The position numbers were made by a program, and so were the translations under genes. From assembly GCA_002409285.1 (NCBI GenBank), contig DHUT01000012.1, positions 1 through 35,244 on the forward strand: a stretch of 35,244 nucleotides of DNA, read 5' to 3'. This DNA is from Firmicutes bacterium UBA5227 (lineage in GTDB: Bacteria > Bacillota > Clostridia > Tissierellales > Sedimentibacteraceae). Below the pieces are notes generated by a model. It did not search any database and was not told the DNA's origin. It worked only from the letters and a program-made list of their open reading frames with translations. The stretch's first letter is position 1, and each line of letters starts with the position of its first letter. Positions 16,389 through 24,107 of this stretch are shown here, in pieces.

Positions 16389-17789
16389 ATGTGCTTTGAA
16401 TTAATAGATGATGACAAGCTTCATGAGGAATGTGGAGTTGTGGGATTGTATACAGATGATCATAAGGCGGCATCCCAGCTTATATATTACGGCTTATTTG
16501 CACTTCAGCACCGTGGACAGGAAAGTGCGGGTATTGCAATTCATACAGGGAATAAAATCGAATATCACAAGGATATGGGGCTTGTTCAGGATGTGCTCAC
16601 ACATGAAGTTATTAACAGACTTTCGGGTGATATAGCCATAGGTCATGTACGTTATTCCACAACCGGGGAAAGTGAAAAACAAAATGCACAGCCCCTGGTA
16701 GTAAGGTACAAGGAAGGCTCAATTGGGCTGGCACACAATGGTAACCTGGTAAATGCTGACTCCATGAGAAGCATACTTGAAGATACAGGTGTAATATTTC
16801 AGACATCAACGGATTCTGAGGTTGTTGCAAATATGGTTGCGAGGCATCACAAGGGAGACATAGTTAAATCCATAAAAAATGTTACCGAAATGGTTAAGGG
16901 AGCCTATGCCTTCGTGTTTATGACTGAAAAAGAATTAATAGGTGTGAGAGATAACTTTGGGTTAAGACCTCTGTGTCTCGGAAAAAGGCCTGACGGGTAT
17001 ATTTTAGCTTCTGAAAGCTGTGCCATCAGCGCTATGGGAGGAGAATTCATAAGAGATATAGAGCCGGGAGAAATAGTTGTTATAAATGAAAATGGTGTGG
17101 AAAGCATTAAAAGCACAAAATATGCACAAAAGAAGCTGTGTATATTTGAGCATGTGTACTTTGCCAGACCGGACACCAATCTTGACGGAGTGAATGTTTA
17201 TCAGACCAGGTACAATTCCGGGAGACTCTTGGCTCAGGAATCACCTGTAAAAGCAGACCTGATATTTTCTGTTCCCGATTCGGGAACTCCTGCTGCCATA
17301 GGCTATGCTGCGGAGCTTGGCATACCCTTCGGTCTTGGTCTGATTAAAAACAGATATGCCAAGCGTACCTTTATTGAACCAATACAGGAGCTAAGAGAGC
17401 AGGGGGTTAAGACCAAGCTCAGCGTACTGAAAGAGCTTGTAAAGGATAAAATTGTTGTAATGGTTGATGACAGCATTGTAAGGGGAACAACAACAAAACA
17501 GATTGTCAGCATGGTTAAGGAAGCAGGAGCAAAAGAGGTTCATGTGAGAATTGCCTCACCTCCTGTAACGCATTCATGCTTCTTCGGTATCAACACACCT
17601 GATCGTAATAAATTAATAGGTGCAAATAAAACTATCGAAGAAATAAAGGAATTTATCAATGCTGACAGTATATATTATTTGAGCCTGGAAGGACTGGTTA
17701 AATCAACAGATTCAGAAAACAGCTACTGTCTTGCATGCTTAAACGGAGATTATCCAATGGAAGTTCCAAACCAAAATCAAGAATGTTAA
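16389..17789 (+). CDS. purF: Amidophosphoribosyltransferase, Fe-S type
   Basis: A 466-residue enzyme making 5-phosphoribosylamine from PRPP and glutamine, the committed step. The start is ATG 16389 after AAAGGAGAC; the frame stays open further upstream inside purC but that is not used. A 14-residue propeptide (MCFELIDDDKLHEE) precedes the mature N-terminal catalytic Cys15 in CGVVGLY, as in Bacillus PurF. The glutaminase half has LQHRGQESAGIA and GHVRYSTTG; the PRPP loop is VVMVDDSIVRGTT near residue 360. Cysteines matching the Bacillus 4Fe-4S ligands are seen in KLCIFEHVYFARPD, THSCFFGI and YCLACLNG, so the enzyme is probably oxygen-labile and feedback-inhibited by nucleotides (family knowledge). 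Confidence 0.96.
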   Translation: MCFELIDDDKLHEECGVVGLYTDDHKAASQLIYYGLFALQHRGQESAGIAIHTGNKIEYHKDMGLVQDVLTHEVINRLSGDIAIGHVRYSTTGESEKQNAQPLVVRYKEGSIGLAHNGNLVNADSMRSILEDTGVIFQTSTDSEVVANMVARHHKGDIVKSIKNVTEMVKGAYAFVFMTEKELIGVRDNFGLRPLCLGKRPDGYILASESCAISAMGGEFIRDIEPGEIVVINENGVESIKSTKYAQKKLCIFEHVYFARPDTNLDGVNVYQTRYNSGRLLAQESPVKADLIFSVPDSGTPAAIGYAAELGIPFGLGLIKNRYAKRTFIEPIQELREQGVKTKLSVLKELVKDKIVVMVDDSIVRGTTTKQIVSMVKEAGAKEVHVRIASPPVTHSCFFGINTPDRNKLIGANKTIEEIKEFINADSIYYLSLEGLVKSTDSENSYCLACLNGDYPMEVPNQNQEC

Positions 17790-17805
17790 ACTATAAGGAG
17801 AAAAT

Positions 17806-18837
17806 ATGCTAACATATAAGGATTCCGGTGTGGACAAACATGCCGGTTACGAAACTGTAAGGTTAATCAAGGATTATGTAAAAAAAACATATACTAAGGG
17901 CGTTATGTCAGATATCGGCGGTTTTGGAGGTATGTTTGCCATTGATAAAAATGAATATGAGGAGCCTGTTCTTGTATCCGGTACAGATGGTGTAGGTACA
18001 AAGCTCATGATTGCCTTTAAAACTGATATTCATGATACAATAGGAGAAGACGCGGTTGCCATGTGTGTTAATGATGTAATATGTCAGGGAGCTAAACCGT
18101 TATTTTTTCTGGATTACATTGCAACGGGAAAATTAGAACCGAAAAAAGCATCTGATATAGTGAAGGGTGTGGCAAGCGGGTGCATCAAGGCCGGAGCTGC
18201 TCTTATAGGAGGAGAAACAGCGGAAATGCCCGGGCTTTATTCAGAGGGTGAATATGATATAGCCGGGTTTTGTGTCGGAATAGTTGACAGGAAAAAAATA
18301 ATTGACGGTTCCAAAATTGCTGAAGGGGATATACTGATAGGCATACCTTCAAGCGGTATTCATTCTAACGGATATTCTCTTGTTAGAAAGGTGTTTTTTG
18401 ACCATAAAAAATATGATGTAAATGAATATATTCAGGAACTTGGCTGTACACTTGGGGAAGCTTTAATGATTCCCACAAGAATTTATCCAAAGCTGATAAT
18501 GGATTTAATCTCAAAATTTGAAATTAAAGGAATGTCTAATATTACCGGGGGTGGTTTTTATGAAAATATCCCCAGAATGTTCCCCGAAGGAATAACTGCC
18601 GATATTGAAACTAAGAATATCTGTGTTCCTCCGATATTTAACCTTATACAAAAGGAAGGAAGCATTGATATTGAAGAAATGTATTCCACCTTTAACATGG
18701 GAATAGGTATGGTGCTTACTGTGGCTCCGGAAATATCGGATAAAATTATTGACTATTTAAAGAATGCGGGAGAGAACCCTGTCATAATTGGGAGGACTGT
18801 AAAAAGGGAAGGCGGTCTTAAAATATGCTACAGCTAA
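17806..18837 (+). CDS. purM: Phosphoribosylaminoimidazole (AIR) synthetase
   Basis: A 343-residue ATP-dependent cyclase converting FGAM to AIR. Characteristic stretches are LVSGTDGVGTKLMIAF, a DAVAMCVNDVICQGAKPLFF dimer-interface segment, GGETAEMPG and the SGIHSNGYSLVRK loop, all typical of PurM. Length is normal. The ATG follows AAGGAGA after a 16-base gap from purF. Its last 13 bases overlap the start of purN. Confidence 0.97.
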   Translation: MLTYKDSGVDKHAGYETVRLIKDYVKKTYTKGVMSDIGGFGGMFAIDKNEYEEPVLVSGTDGVGTKLMIAFKTDIHDTIGEDAVAMCVNDVICQGAKPLFFLDYIATGKLEPKKASDIVKGVASGCIKAGAALIGGETAEMPGLYSEGEYDIAGFCVGIVDRKKIIDGSKIAEGDILIGIPSSGIHSNGYSLVRKVFFDHKKYDVNEYIQELGCTLGEALMIPTRIYPKLIMDLISKFEIKGMSNITGGGFYENIPRMFPEGITADIETKNICVPPIFNLIQKEGSIDIEEMYSTFNMGIGMVLTVAPEISDKIIDYLKNAGENPVIIGRTVKREGGLKICYS

Positions 18838-19454
18838 AAATCGGCGTGCTAATTTCAGGCTCGGGTACAAATCTGCAGTCCCTTATTGACAATACAGAAA
18901 AGGGATTTATAAATGCGGAAATATCCGTAGTTATTTCCGACAGGGAAAATGCCTATGGACTGGAAAGGGCAAGACAGCACGACATAGATGCGGTCTGTTT
19001 AAACCGGAAAAAATATAACAGCCTTGAAAATTATAACGATGCAATAATTGAGGAGCTGAGATCTCACGGCGTGGATTTGGTGGTGCTGGCAGGATATCTG
19101 AAAATACTGTCGCCTGAATTTATAAAAAGCTATCGAAATAAGATTATAAACATTCATCCTTCACTTATACCTTCTTTTTCCGGAAAGGGATACTACGGGC
19201 TGAAGGTGCATGAAGCTGTTATAAGCTATGGAGTTAAAGTGAGCGGTGCAACTGTGCATTTCGTTGACGAAGATGCTGATACCGGACCTGTTATACTTCA
19301 AAAAACCGTTGAAGTGGAGTATAATGATACTCCGGAATCATTACAGCAAAGGGTATTAAAAATAGAACATGAAATACTGCCCCTGGCGGTGAAGTATTTC
19401 TGTGAGGGAAGACTGGAGATAACGGGAAGAAAAGTTAAAATAAAAGGACTATAA
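18825..19454 (+). CDS. purN: GAR transformylase (10-formyl-THF dependent)
   Basis: A 209-residue enzyme that formylates GAR. It shows the N-terminal GVLISGSGTNLQSLID nucleotide-binding loop, the catalytic NIHPSLIPSF (Asn and His), and VDEDADTGPVI with the catalytic Asp. It starts 13 bases inside purM in another frame, with GGGAAGG as ribosome site, implying translational coupling. Use of PurN means folate one-carbon units feed this pathway. Confidence 0.97.
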   Translation: MLQLKIGVLISGSGTNLQSLIDNTEKGFINAEISVVISDRENAYGLERARQHDIDAVCLNRKKYNSLENYNDAIIEELRSHGVDLVVLAGYLKILSPEFIKSYRNKIINIHPSLIPSFSGKGYYGLKVHEAVISYGVKVSGATVHFVDEDADTGPVILQKTVEVEYNDTPESLQQRVLKIEHEILPLAVKYFCEGRLEITGRKVKIKGL

Positions 19455-19470
19455 ACAAAGGAGTTGGAGT

Positions 19471-21036
19471 ATGAGAGCCTTAATAAGTGTATCAGATAAA
19501 ACAGGTGTTGTAGAGTTTGCAAAAGAACTTCAGAAGCTGGGAATTGAGATAATATCAACAGGAGGAACACATAAAGCCCTTGAAGCAGCAGGGATTAGTG
19601 TAACAGGAGTTTCAGAGATAACCGGGTTTCCTGAATGTCTGGACGGAAGAGTGAAGACACTTCACCCTAAAATTCACGGAGGACTTCTGGCAATGCGTTC
19701 AAACCCTCATCATATGAAGCAGCTTGCCGATTTAGGTATTGAACCCATAGATATTGTGGCGGTTAATTTATATCCTTTCAAACAAACAATACTAAAAGAT
19801 ACAGTAACAAGAGAAGAAGCAATTGAAAACATAGACATAGGAGGTCCAACTATGCTTCGTTCGGCGGCAAAGAACTATCAGGACGTGGCAGTTGTCGTGG
19901 ACCCGACAGACTATGATAAGGTAATTGAAGAATTAAGAGCAGCCAATGAGGTGTCTTTGGATACTAAATTCTATTTATGTTCAAAGGTATTTGAACATAC
20001 TGCACATTATGATGCATTAATATCTTCATATATGAAAAAGGAAAGAAAAGACGAGAGCATGTCTGAAACAATTACTTTAACCTATGAGAAGGTTCAGGAC
20101 ATGCGTTATGGCGAAAATCCCCATCAAAAAGCAGCATTTTACAAGGAAGTTGCTGCAAACAGGGGACTTTTATCCTCTGCATTGCAGCTTCACGGTAAAG
20201 AGCTTTCCTTCAACAATATTAATGACACTAACGGCGCCCTTGAACTGCTGAAGGAATTTCAGGAGCCTGCCGCTGTTGCCTGCAAGCACTCAAATCCATG
20301 CGGAGTAGGAACAGCTGAAAATATTTATGATGCATATATGAAGGCATTTAATGCAGATCCAACATCAATTTTTGGTGGAATTGTGGTATTCAACAGGGAA
20401 GTGGACGAAAAAACCGCAGAAGAAATAAACAAAATATTTGTTGAAATAATTGTCGCTCCTTCATATTCTGAGGAAGCTTTGAAAATTCTTGAGAAGAAGA
20501 AAAATATAAGACTGCTGGTTCTGGAAAATATACTGCAGAGACAAGCTGAAAATTCCTATGACTTAAAAAAGGTTGCAGGAGGACTACTTGTCCAGACAAT
20601 TGACTCAAAGCTTTTTCCGGATGATGAGAAAATAGAAGAAATAAAGACGGTTACTAAGAAGCAGCCTTCAGAACAGGAAAAGAAAGATATGCTCATGGCG
20701 TGGAAAATAGTGAAGCATACAAAATCAAATGCCATTGTAATTGTTAAAGGCGGTCAGTCCGTAGGAATAGGTCCCGGACAAGTAAATCGAATATGGGCAT
20801 GCAGGCAGGCTATAGAGCATGGAATTGAATTTTTAGGAAAGGAAAGCTTGAAAGGAGCTTCACTTGCATCAGATGCCTTCTTCCCGTTCCCAGACTGTGT
20901 GGAAGAGGCTGCTAAAGCCGGTATAACCGCAATAATTCAGCCAGGCGGCTCATTGAAGGATGATGAATCAATTAAAGAATGTGATAAAAACAATATGTCG
21001 ATGCTGTTTACGGGCATGAGACATTTTAAACATTAG
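19471..21036 (+). CDS. purH: Bifunctional AICAR transformylase / IMP cyclohydrolase
   Basis: A 521-residue protein for the last two steps to IMP. The N-terminal methylglyoxal-synthase-like cyclohydrolase domain begins RALISVSDKTGVVEFAKELQ and has FPECLDGRVKTLHPKIHGGL; it ends near residue 195. The transformylase half includes MRYGENPHQKAAFY, the catalytic CKHSNPCG (Lys-His) and the terminal DAFFPFPDCVEEAAKAGITA. Length is normal. AAAGGAG precedes the ATG. Between purN and purD it keeps the order seen in clostridial pur operons. Confidence 0.97.
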   Translation: MRALISVSDKTGVVEFAKELQKLGIEIISTGGTHKALEAAGISVTGVSEITGFPECLDGRVKTLHPKIHGGLLAMRSNPHHMKQLADLGIEPIDIVAVNLYPFKQTILKDTVTREEAIENIDIGGPTMLRSAAKNYQDVAVVVDPTDYDKVIEELRAANEVSLDTKFYLCSKVFEHTAHYDALISSYMKKERKDESMSETITLTYEKVQDMRYGENPHQKAAFYKEVAANRGLLSSALQLHGKELSFNNINDTNGALELLKEFQEPAAVACKHSNPCGVGTAENIYDAYMKAFNADPTSIFGGIVVFNREVDEKTAEEINKIFVEIIVAPSYSEEALKILEKKKNIRLLVLENILQRQAENSYDLKKVAGGLLVQTIDSKLFPDDEKIEEIKTVTKKQPSEQEKKDMLMAWKIVKHTKSNAIVIVKGGQSVGIGPGQVNRIWACRQAIEHGIEFLGKESLKGASLASDAFFPFPDCVEEAAKAGITAIIQPGGSLKDDESIKECDKNNMSMLFTGMRHFKH

Positions 21037-21044
21037 GAGGCACT

Positions 21045-22298
21045 ATGAAAATTCTGGTGGTTGGAAGCGGTGCAAGGGAACATGCTATTTGCTGGAAGTT
21101 AAATCAGAGCAGCAGGGTTTCGGAAATATTCTGTGCTCCGGGAAATGCAGGTATATCTCAGATCGCTAAGTGTATAAGCATCAGCGCTGACAGTCTGAAT
21201 GAGCTTGTTGATTTTTCGGTTTCAAATAGTGTTGACTTGGTTGTAATTGGACCGGAAGGTCCTTTGGTTGGCGGACTTGCAGATATGCTTACGGAAAAAA
21301 ATATCAAGGTTTTCGGTCCCTGCAAAAAAGGGGCAAAATTAGAAGGAAGTAAGTCCTTTTCAAAGGACTTCATGAAGAAGTATAATATTCCCACGGCAAA
21401 ATATGAATCTTACACAGATTTTAATGAAGCTCTAAAAGGATTGGAAAAATTCAATTTACCTCTTGTGGTAAAAGCAGATGGGCTTGCCGCAGGAAAAGGA
21501 GTTTTAATTTGCCAAACGAAGCAGGAAGCAGAGGATGCAATAAACAGCATCATGACAGAAAAACAGTTCGGTGATGCAGGCAGTAAAATTGTAGTGGAAG
21601 AATTCCTTGAAGGAACGGAGGCCTCTCTTCTTTGCTTCGTGGATGGTAAATCCATAATACCCATGGAAAGTGCAAGAGATTACAAAAAGGCATATGACTG
21701 TGATATGGGGCTTAACACCGGAGGCATGGGCTGCTTTTCACCTAACAACATATATACAGAAGAACTGAAAAAGTATATTTCTGAAAACATACTTGAAAAA
21801 ACATTGCATGGATTAAAAAATGAAAATATAGACTTTAAGGGTGTATTGTTCATAGGTCTGATGGTAAATAATAATGAAGCAAAGGTGCTGGAATACAATA
21901 CACGCTTTGGGGATCCGGAAACGGAAGTTGTGCTTCCGAGGTTAAAGTCGGATTTAGCTGCAGTTATGCTCAAGTGTATAGACGGAAATCTGAAAGAAGA
22001 GGATTTGCAGTGGTACAAGGAAAGCTGTGTAACTGTCGTGCTGGCATCCGGAGGCTATCCTGAAAGCTATGAAAAGGGTAAGGAAGTAACCGGGCTAACT
22101 GATTTTGGCGGCGATATTATTGTGTTCCACGGCGGTACGAAGCTTAAGGATGGCAAAGTTGTTACGGATGGCGGAAGAGTACTGGCAGTTACTGCAATGG
22201 GACAAACATTAAAGGAAGCGAGAGAAAAAATATACGGTAATATTTCAAGGATACATTTTGAAAAAATGCAATTCAGGAAGGACATAGCTGATCAATAG
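21045..22298 (+). CDS. purD: Phosphoribosylamine-glycine ligase (GAR synthetase)
   Basis: A 417-residue ATP-grasp enzyme that joins glycine to 5-phosphoribosylamine. The start ILVVGSGAREHAICWKL is diagnostic. The ATP-grasp fold is marked by LPLVVKADGLAAGKGV and by EYNTRFGDPETEVVLPRL with metal ligands. AGGAGG lies 6 bases before the ATG and the gene follows purH by 8 bases. It is the last purine gene; purB is absent. No hairpin terminator is visible in the 110 bases before the next gene, so read-through is possible. Confidence 0.97.
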   Translation: MKILVVGSGAREHAICWKLNQSSRVSEIFCAPGNAGISQIAKCISISADSLNELVDFSVSNSVDLVVIGPEGPLVGGLADMLTEKNIKVFGPCKKGAKLEGSKSFSKDFMKKYNIPTAKYESYTDFNEALKGLEKFNLPLVVKADGLAAGKGVLICQTKQEAEDAINSIMTEKQFGDAGSKIVVEEFLEGTEASLLCFVDGKSIIPMESARDYKKAYDCDMGLNTGGMGCFSPNNIYTEELKKYISENILEKTLHGLKNENIDFKGVLFIGLMVNNNEAKVLEYNTRFGDPETEVVLPRLKSDLAAVMLKCIDGNLKEEDLQWYKESCVTVVLASGGYPESYEKGKEVTGLTDFGGDIIVFHGGTKLKDGKVVTDGGRVLAVTAMGQTLKEAREKIYGNISRIHFEKMQFRKDIADQ

Positions 22299-22408
22299 GA
22301 AAAGGATAATATAAGACAAATTAATCTGTTAATATATATGCAATTTTTAGCATTATGTCGGCATGAATGAATATATTAATAATATATAAAGGTAGTAAGG
22401 GGGTTTTT

Positions 22409-23680
22409 ATGATTATTCATGTTGTGCGGCAAGGAGATGTATTGTGGAGAATAGCCGATTATTATAAAACTGACATTGATTCAATTGTCGAGGTCAATGC
22501 CCTGCCTGACCCGGACAGATTGTTGGTAGGTCAGGCACTTTTAATACCCACCGGCGATAACATATACACCGTGAGACAAGGTGATACTGCCTGGAAAATT
22601 GCTCAAAACCATGGAGTGGCAGTACAGGATTTGCTATGGGAAAACAGAATTTTAAATCCCAATAATTTATATGTGGGGCAGAAACTAATAATACCGGAAA
22701 AGCCAAAACCTGAAATTGAAGTTAACGGATTTACTTATATTTTGGGGCAGGATGCTGTTCCTGTTGTAAATCAGGTTGGTGACTTGCTGACATATCTGAC
22801 GCCATATGCATACCTAATCCAGGGAAATGGGAACCTGGTTCCCATAGACGATGAGGCTGCCATTGGAGAAGCTATTGCTCATGGTGCTGTTCCCATGATG
22901 TCCATAGTGAATTTTACGGTTAATTCAGCGGGAGAAAATGTTGCCAACATGGTTTTAAATAATCCGGAAACTGTAAATATTCTTCAGAACAATATTCTTG
23001 ATATTATGAGAGATAAAGGGTATCAGGGTCTTAACATTGATTTTGAATATGTGCTGCCGGAAGATAGGGAAGCTTTTAACCGGTTTATTGAAAGTACGGT
23101 AGACAGGCTGCATAGTGAAGGCTATTTTGTGTCAACGTCTTTAGCTCCCAAGGTAAGCGCAGAGCAAAGAGGTTTGCTTTATGAAGCCCATGATTACGAG
23201 GCGAGCGGAAGACTGGCAGATTTCGTTGTTCTGATGACGTATGAATGGGGCTGGAGAGGAGGTCAGCCAAGGGCAATATCTCCGATTAATGAAATAGAAA
23301 GGGTTCTTGATTATGCGGTAACCGTCATACCGAGGGATAAAATACTGATGGGATTTCAAATATATGCAAGGGACTGGACTCTTCCCTTTGTACCGGGACA
23401 GGAAGCAGAGACCATAAGTATAGAAGATGCAATGGACAGGGCATATGCTCACAATGCTCAGATTCAATATGATTATGTTGCTCAGTCACCCTTTTTCCGC
23501 TATTCGGATGAAGAAGGTAATGCTCATATAGTATGGTTTGAGGATGCACGAAGCGCTCAGGCTAAATTTGATACGGTTAAGGAATATGGGTTAAGGGGCA
23601 TAAGCTACTGGGGTTTGGGATATCCTTTTACACAAAACTGGGTTCTTCTGGCAGATAATTTTGACATAAGGAAATTGTGA
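22409..23680 (+). CDS. LysM-GH18 spore cortex-lytic type glucosaminidase
   Basis: A 423-residue protein like the YaaH/SleL family, which cuts cortex peptidoglycan fragments during spore germination. Two LysM repeats (about 2-49 and 52-98) are seen, each starting VRQGD and ending QALLIP or QKLIIP. The rest is a glycoside hydrolase 18 barrel with the catalytic motif GLNIDFEYV: Asp211 and the acid Glu213. There is no signal peptide, as usual for enzymes made in the spore. ATG 22409 is preferred because AAGGGGG precedes it; an in-frame ATG 14 codons upstream has no ribosome site. SleL or YaaH could both be meant, so no symbol is given. Glycosidase specificity is inferred. Confidence 0.88.
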   Translation: MIIHVVRQGDVLWRIADYYKTDIDSIVEVNALPDPDRLLVGQALLIPTGDNIYTVRQGDTAWKIAQNHGVAVQDLLWENRILNPNNLYVGQKLIIPEKPKPEIEVNGFTYILGQDAVPVVNQVGDLLTYLTPYAYLIQGNGNLVPIDDEAAIGEAIAHGAVPMMSIVNFTVNSAGENVANMVLNNPETVNILQNNILDIMRDKGYQGLNIDFEYVLPEDREAFNRFIESTVDRLHSEGYFVSTSLAPKVSAEQRGLLYEAHDYEASGRLADFVVLMTYEWGWRGGQPRAISPINEIERVLDYAVTVIPRDKILMGFQIYARDWTLPFVPGQEAETISIEDAMDRAYAHNAQIQYDYVAQSPFFRYSDEEGNAHIVWFEDARSAQAKFDTVKEYGLRGISYWGLGYPFTQNWVLLADNFDIRKL

Positions 23681-23740
23681 TTAAGGTTAAGCAGGTTCCA
23701 ATGTGTTGCAATGAATTTAATATTAAATGTTTATTTGAAT

Positions 23741-23783
23741 ATAAAATAAGATTATCGTCCAGCATGCGATAATCTTATTTTAT
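23741..23783. terminator. Bidirectional terminator, 17-bp stem
   Basis: A perfect stem, ATAAAATAAGATTATCG (23741-23757) with CGATAATCTTATTTTAT (23767-23783), and a 9-base loop. It lies between the cortex-enzyme gene and the convergent small LDCC gene and can end both. Confidence 0.88.
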
Positions 23784-23813
23784 ACTTTATATTAGGAGAT
23801 TTCCTGTAAATAG

Positions 23814-23942
23814 TTAATTGCTTTTTAATGGTTTCTTATTTGAATCCTTGTTCAACGAGCAGCAATCCAAAGGACGACCCTCAAAGGTTTCCTGATTTGA
23901 TTTAGCCAGTCTGTCAAGAAAATTTTTTATCCATTTAATCAT
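23814..23942 (-). CDS. LDCC-motif small protein, putative metal-binding
   Basis: A 42-residue protein. It starts MIKWIKNFLDRLAKSNQETF and has the core GRPLDCCSLNK (Cys27-Cys28), then a polar tail KDSNKKPLKSN. AGAAGGTGAT stands 5 bases before the ATG, a good ribosome site. The amphipathic N-terminal helix followed by Leu-Asp-Cys-Cys-x-Leu-Asn-Lys matches small clostridial proteins that I recall being annotated as LDCC-motif putative metal-binding proteins; function is not established. It is divergent from the HMA/SafE/cupredoxin gene, whose Cys-rich domains suggest copper or a similar metal, so the pair may act together. The paired Cys could bind a thiophilic metal (inference). Confidence 0.78.
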   Translation of the reverse strand: MIKWIKNFLDRLAKSNQETFEGRPLDCCSLNKDSNKKPLKSN

Positions 23943-24003
23943 AATGATCACCTTCTGCCCTATTGACTTAATTTTATTATATACTGCTGTTGTGAAGATT
24001 TTA

Positions 24004-24038
24004 TGAAGAAAATGTATTTTTACTACATATTTTCTTCA
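24004..24038. promoter_or_regulatory. Inverted repeat in the divergent LDCC/HMA control region
   Basis: TGAAGAAAAT (24004-24013) and ATTTTCTTCA (24029-24038) are perfect 10-bp arms 15 bases apart. A further GTGAAGA lies at 23992-23998. Placed between two divergent genes, this could be a shared operator, for instance for the nearby response regulator. I could not assign clear -35 and -10 boxes to either gene. Confidence 0.5.
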
Positions 24039-24107
24039 CAGAAATAATTTAAAATATAGAAATGTAAAAAGGATATTGGTAATGGGACTAGTCAAGGAGG
24101 GTGAAAT

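Noticed and set aside
22367..22408. Upstream ATG for the LysM-GH18 gene
   Set aside because: No ribosome site before it; the LysM repeat begins right after ATG 22409, which has AAGGGGG.
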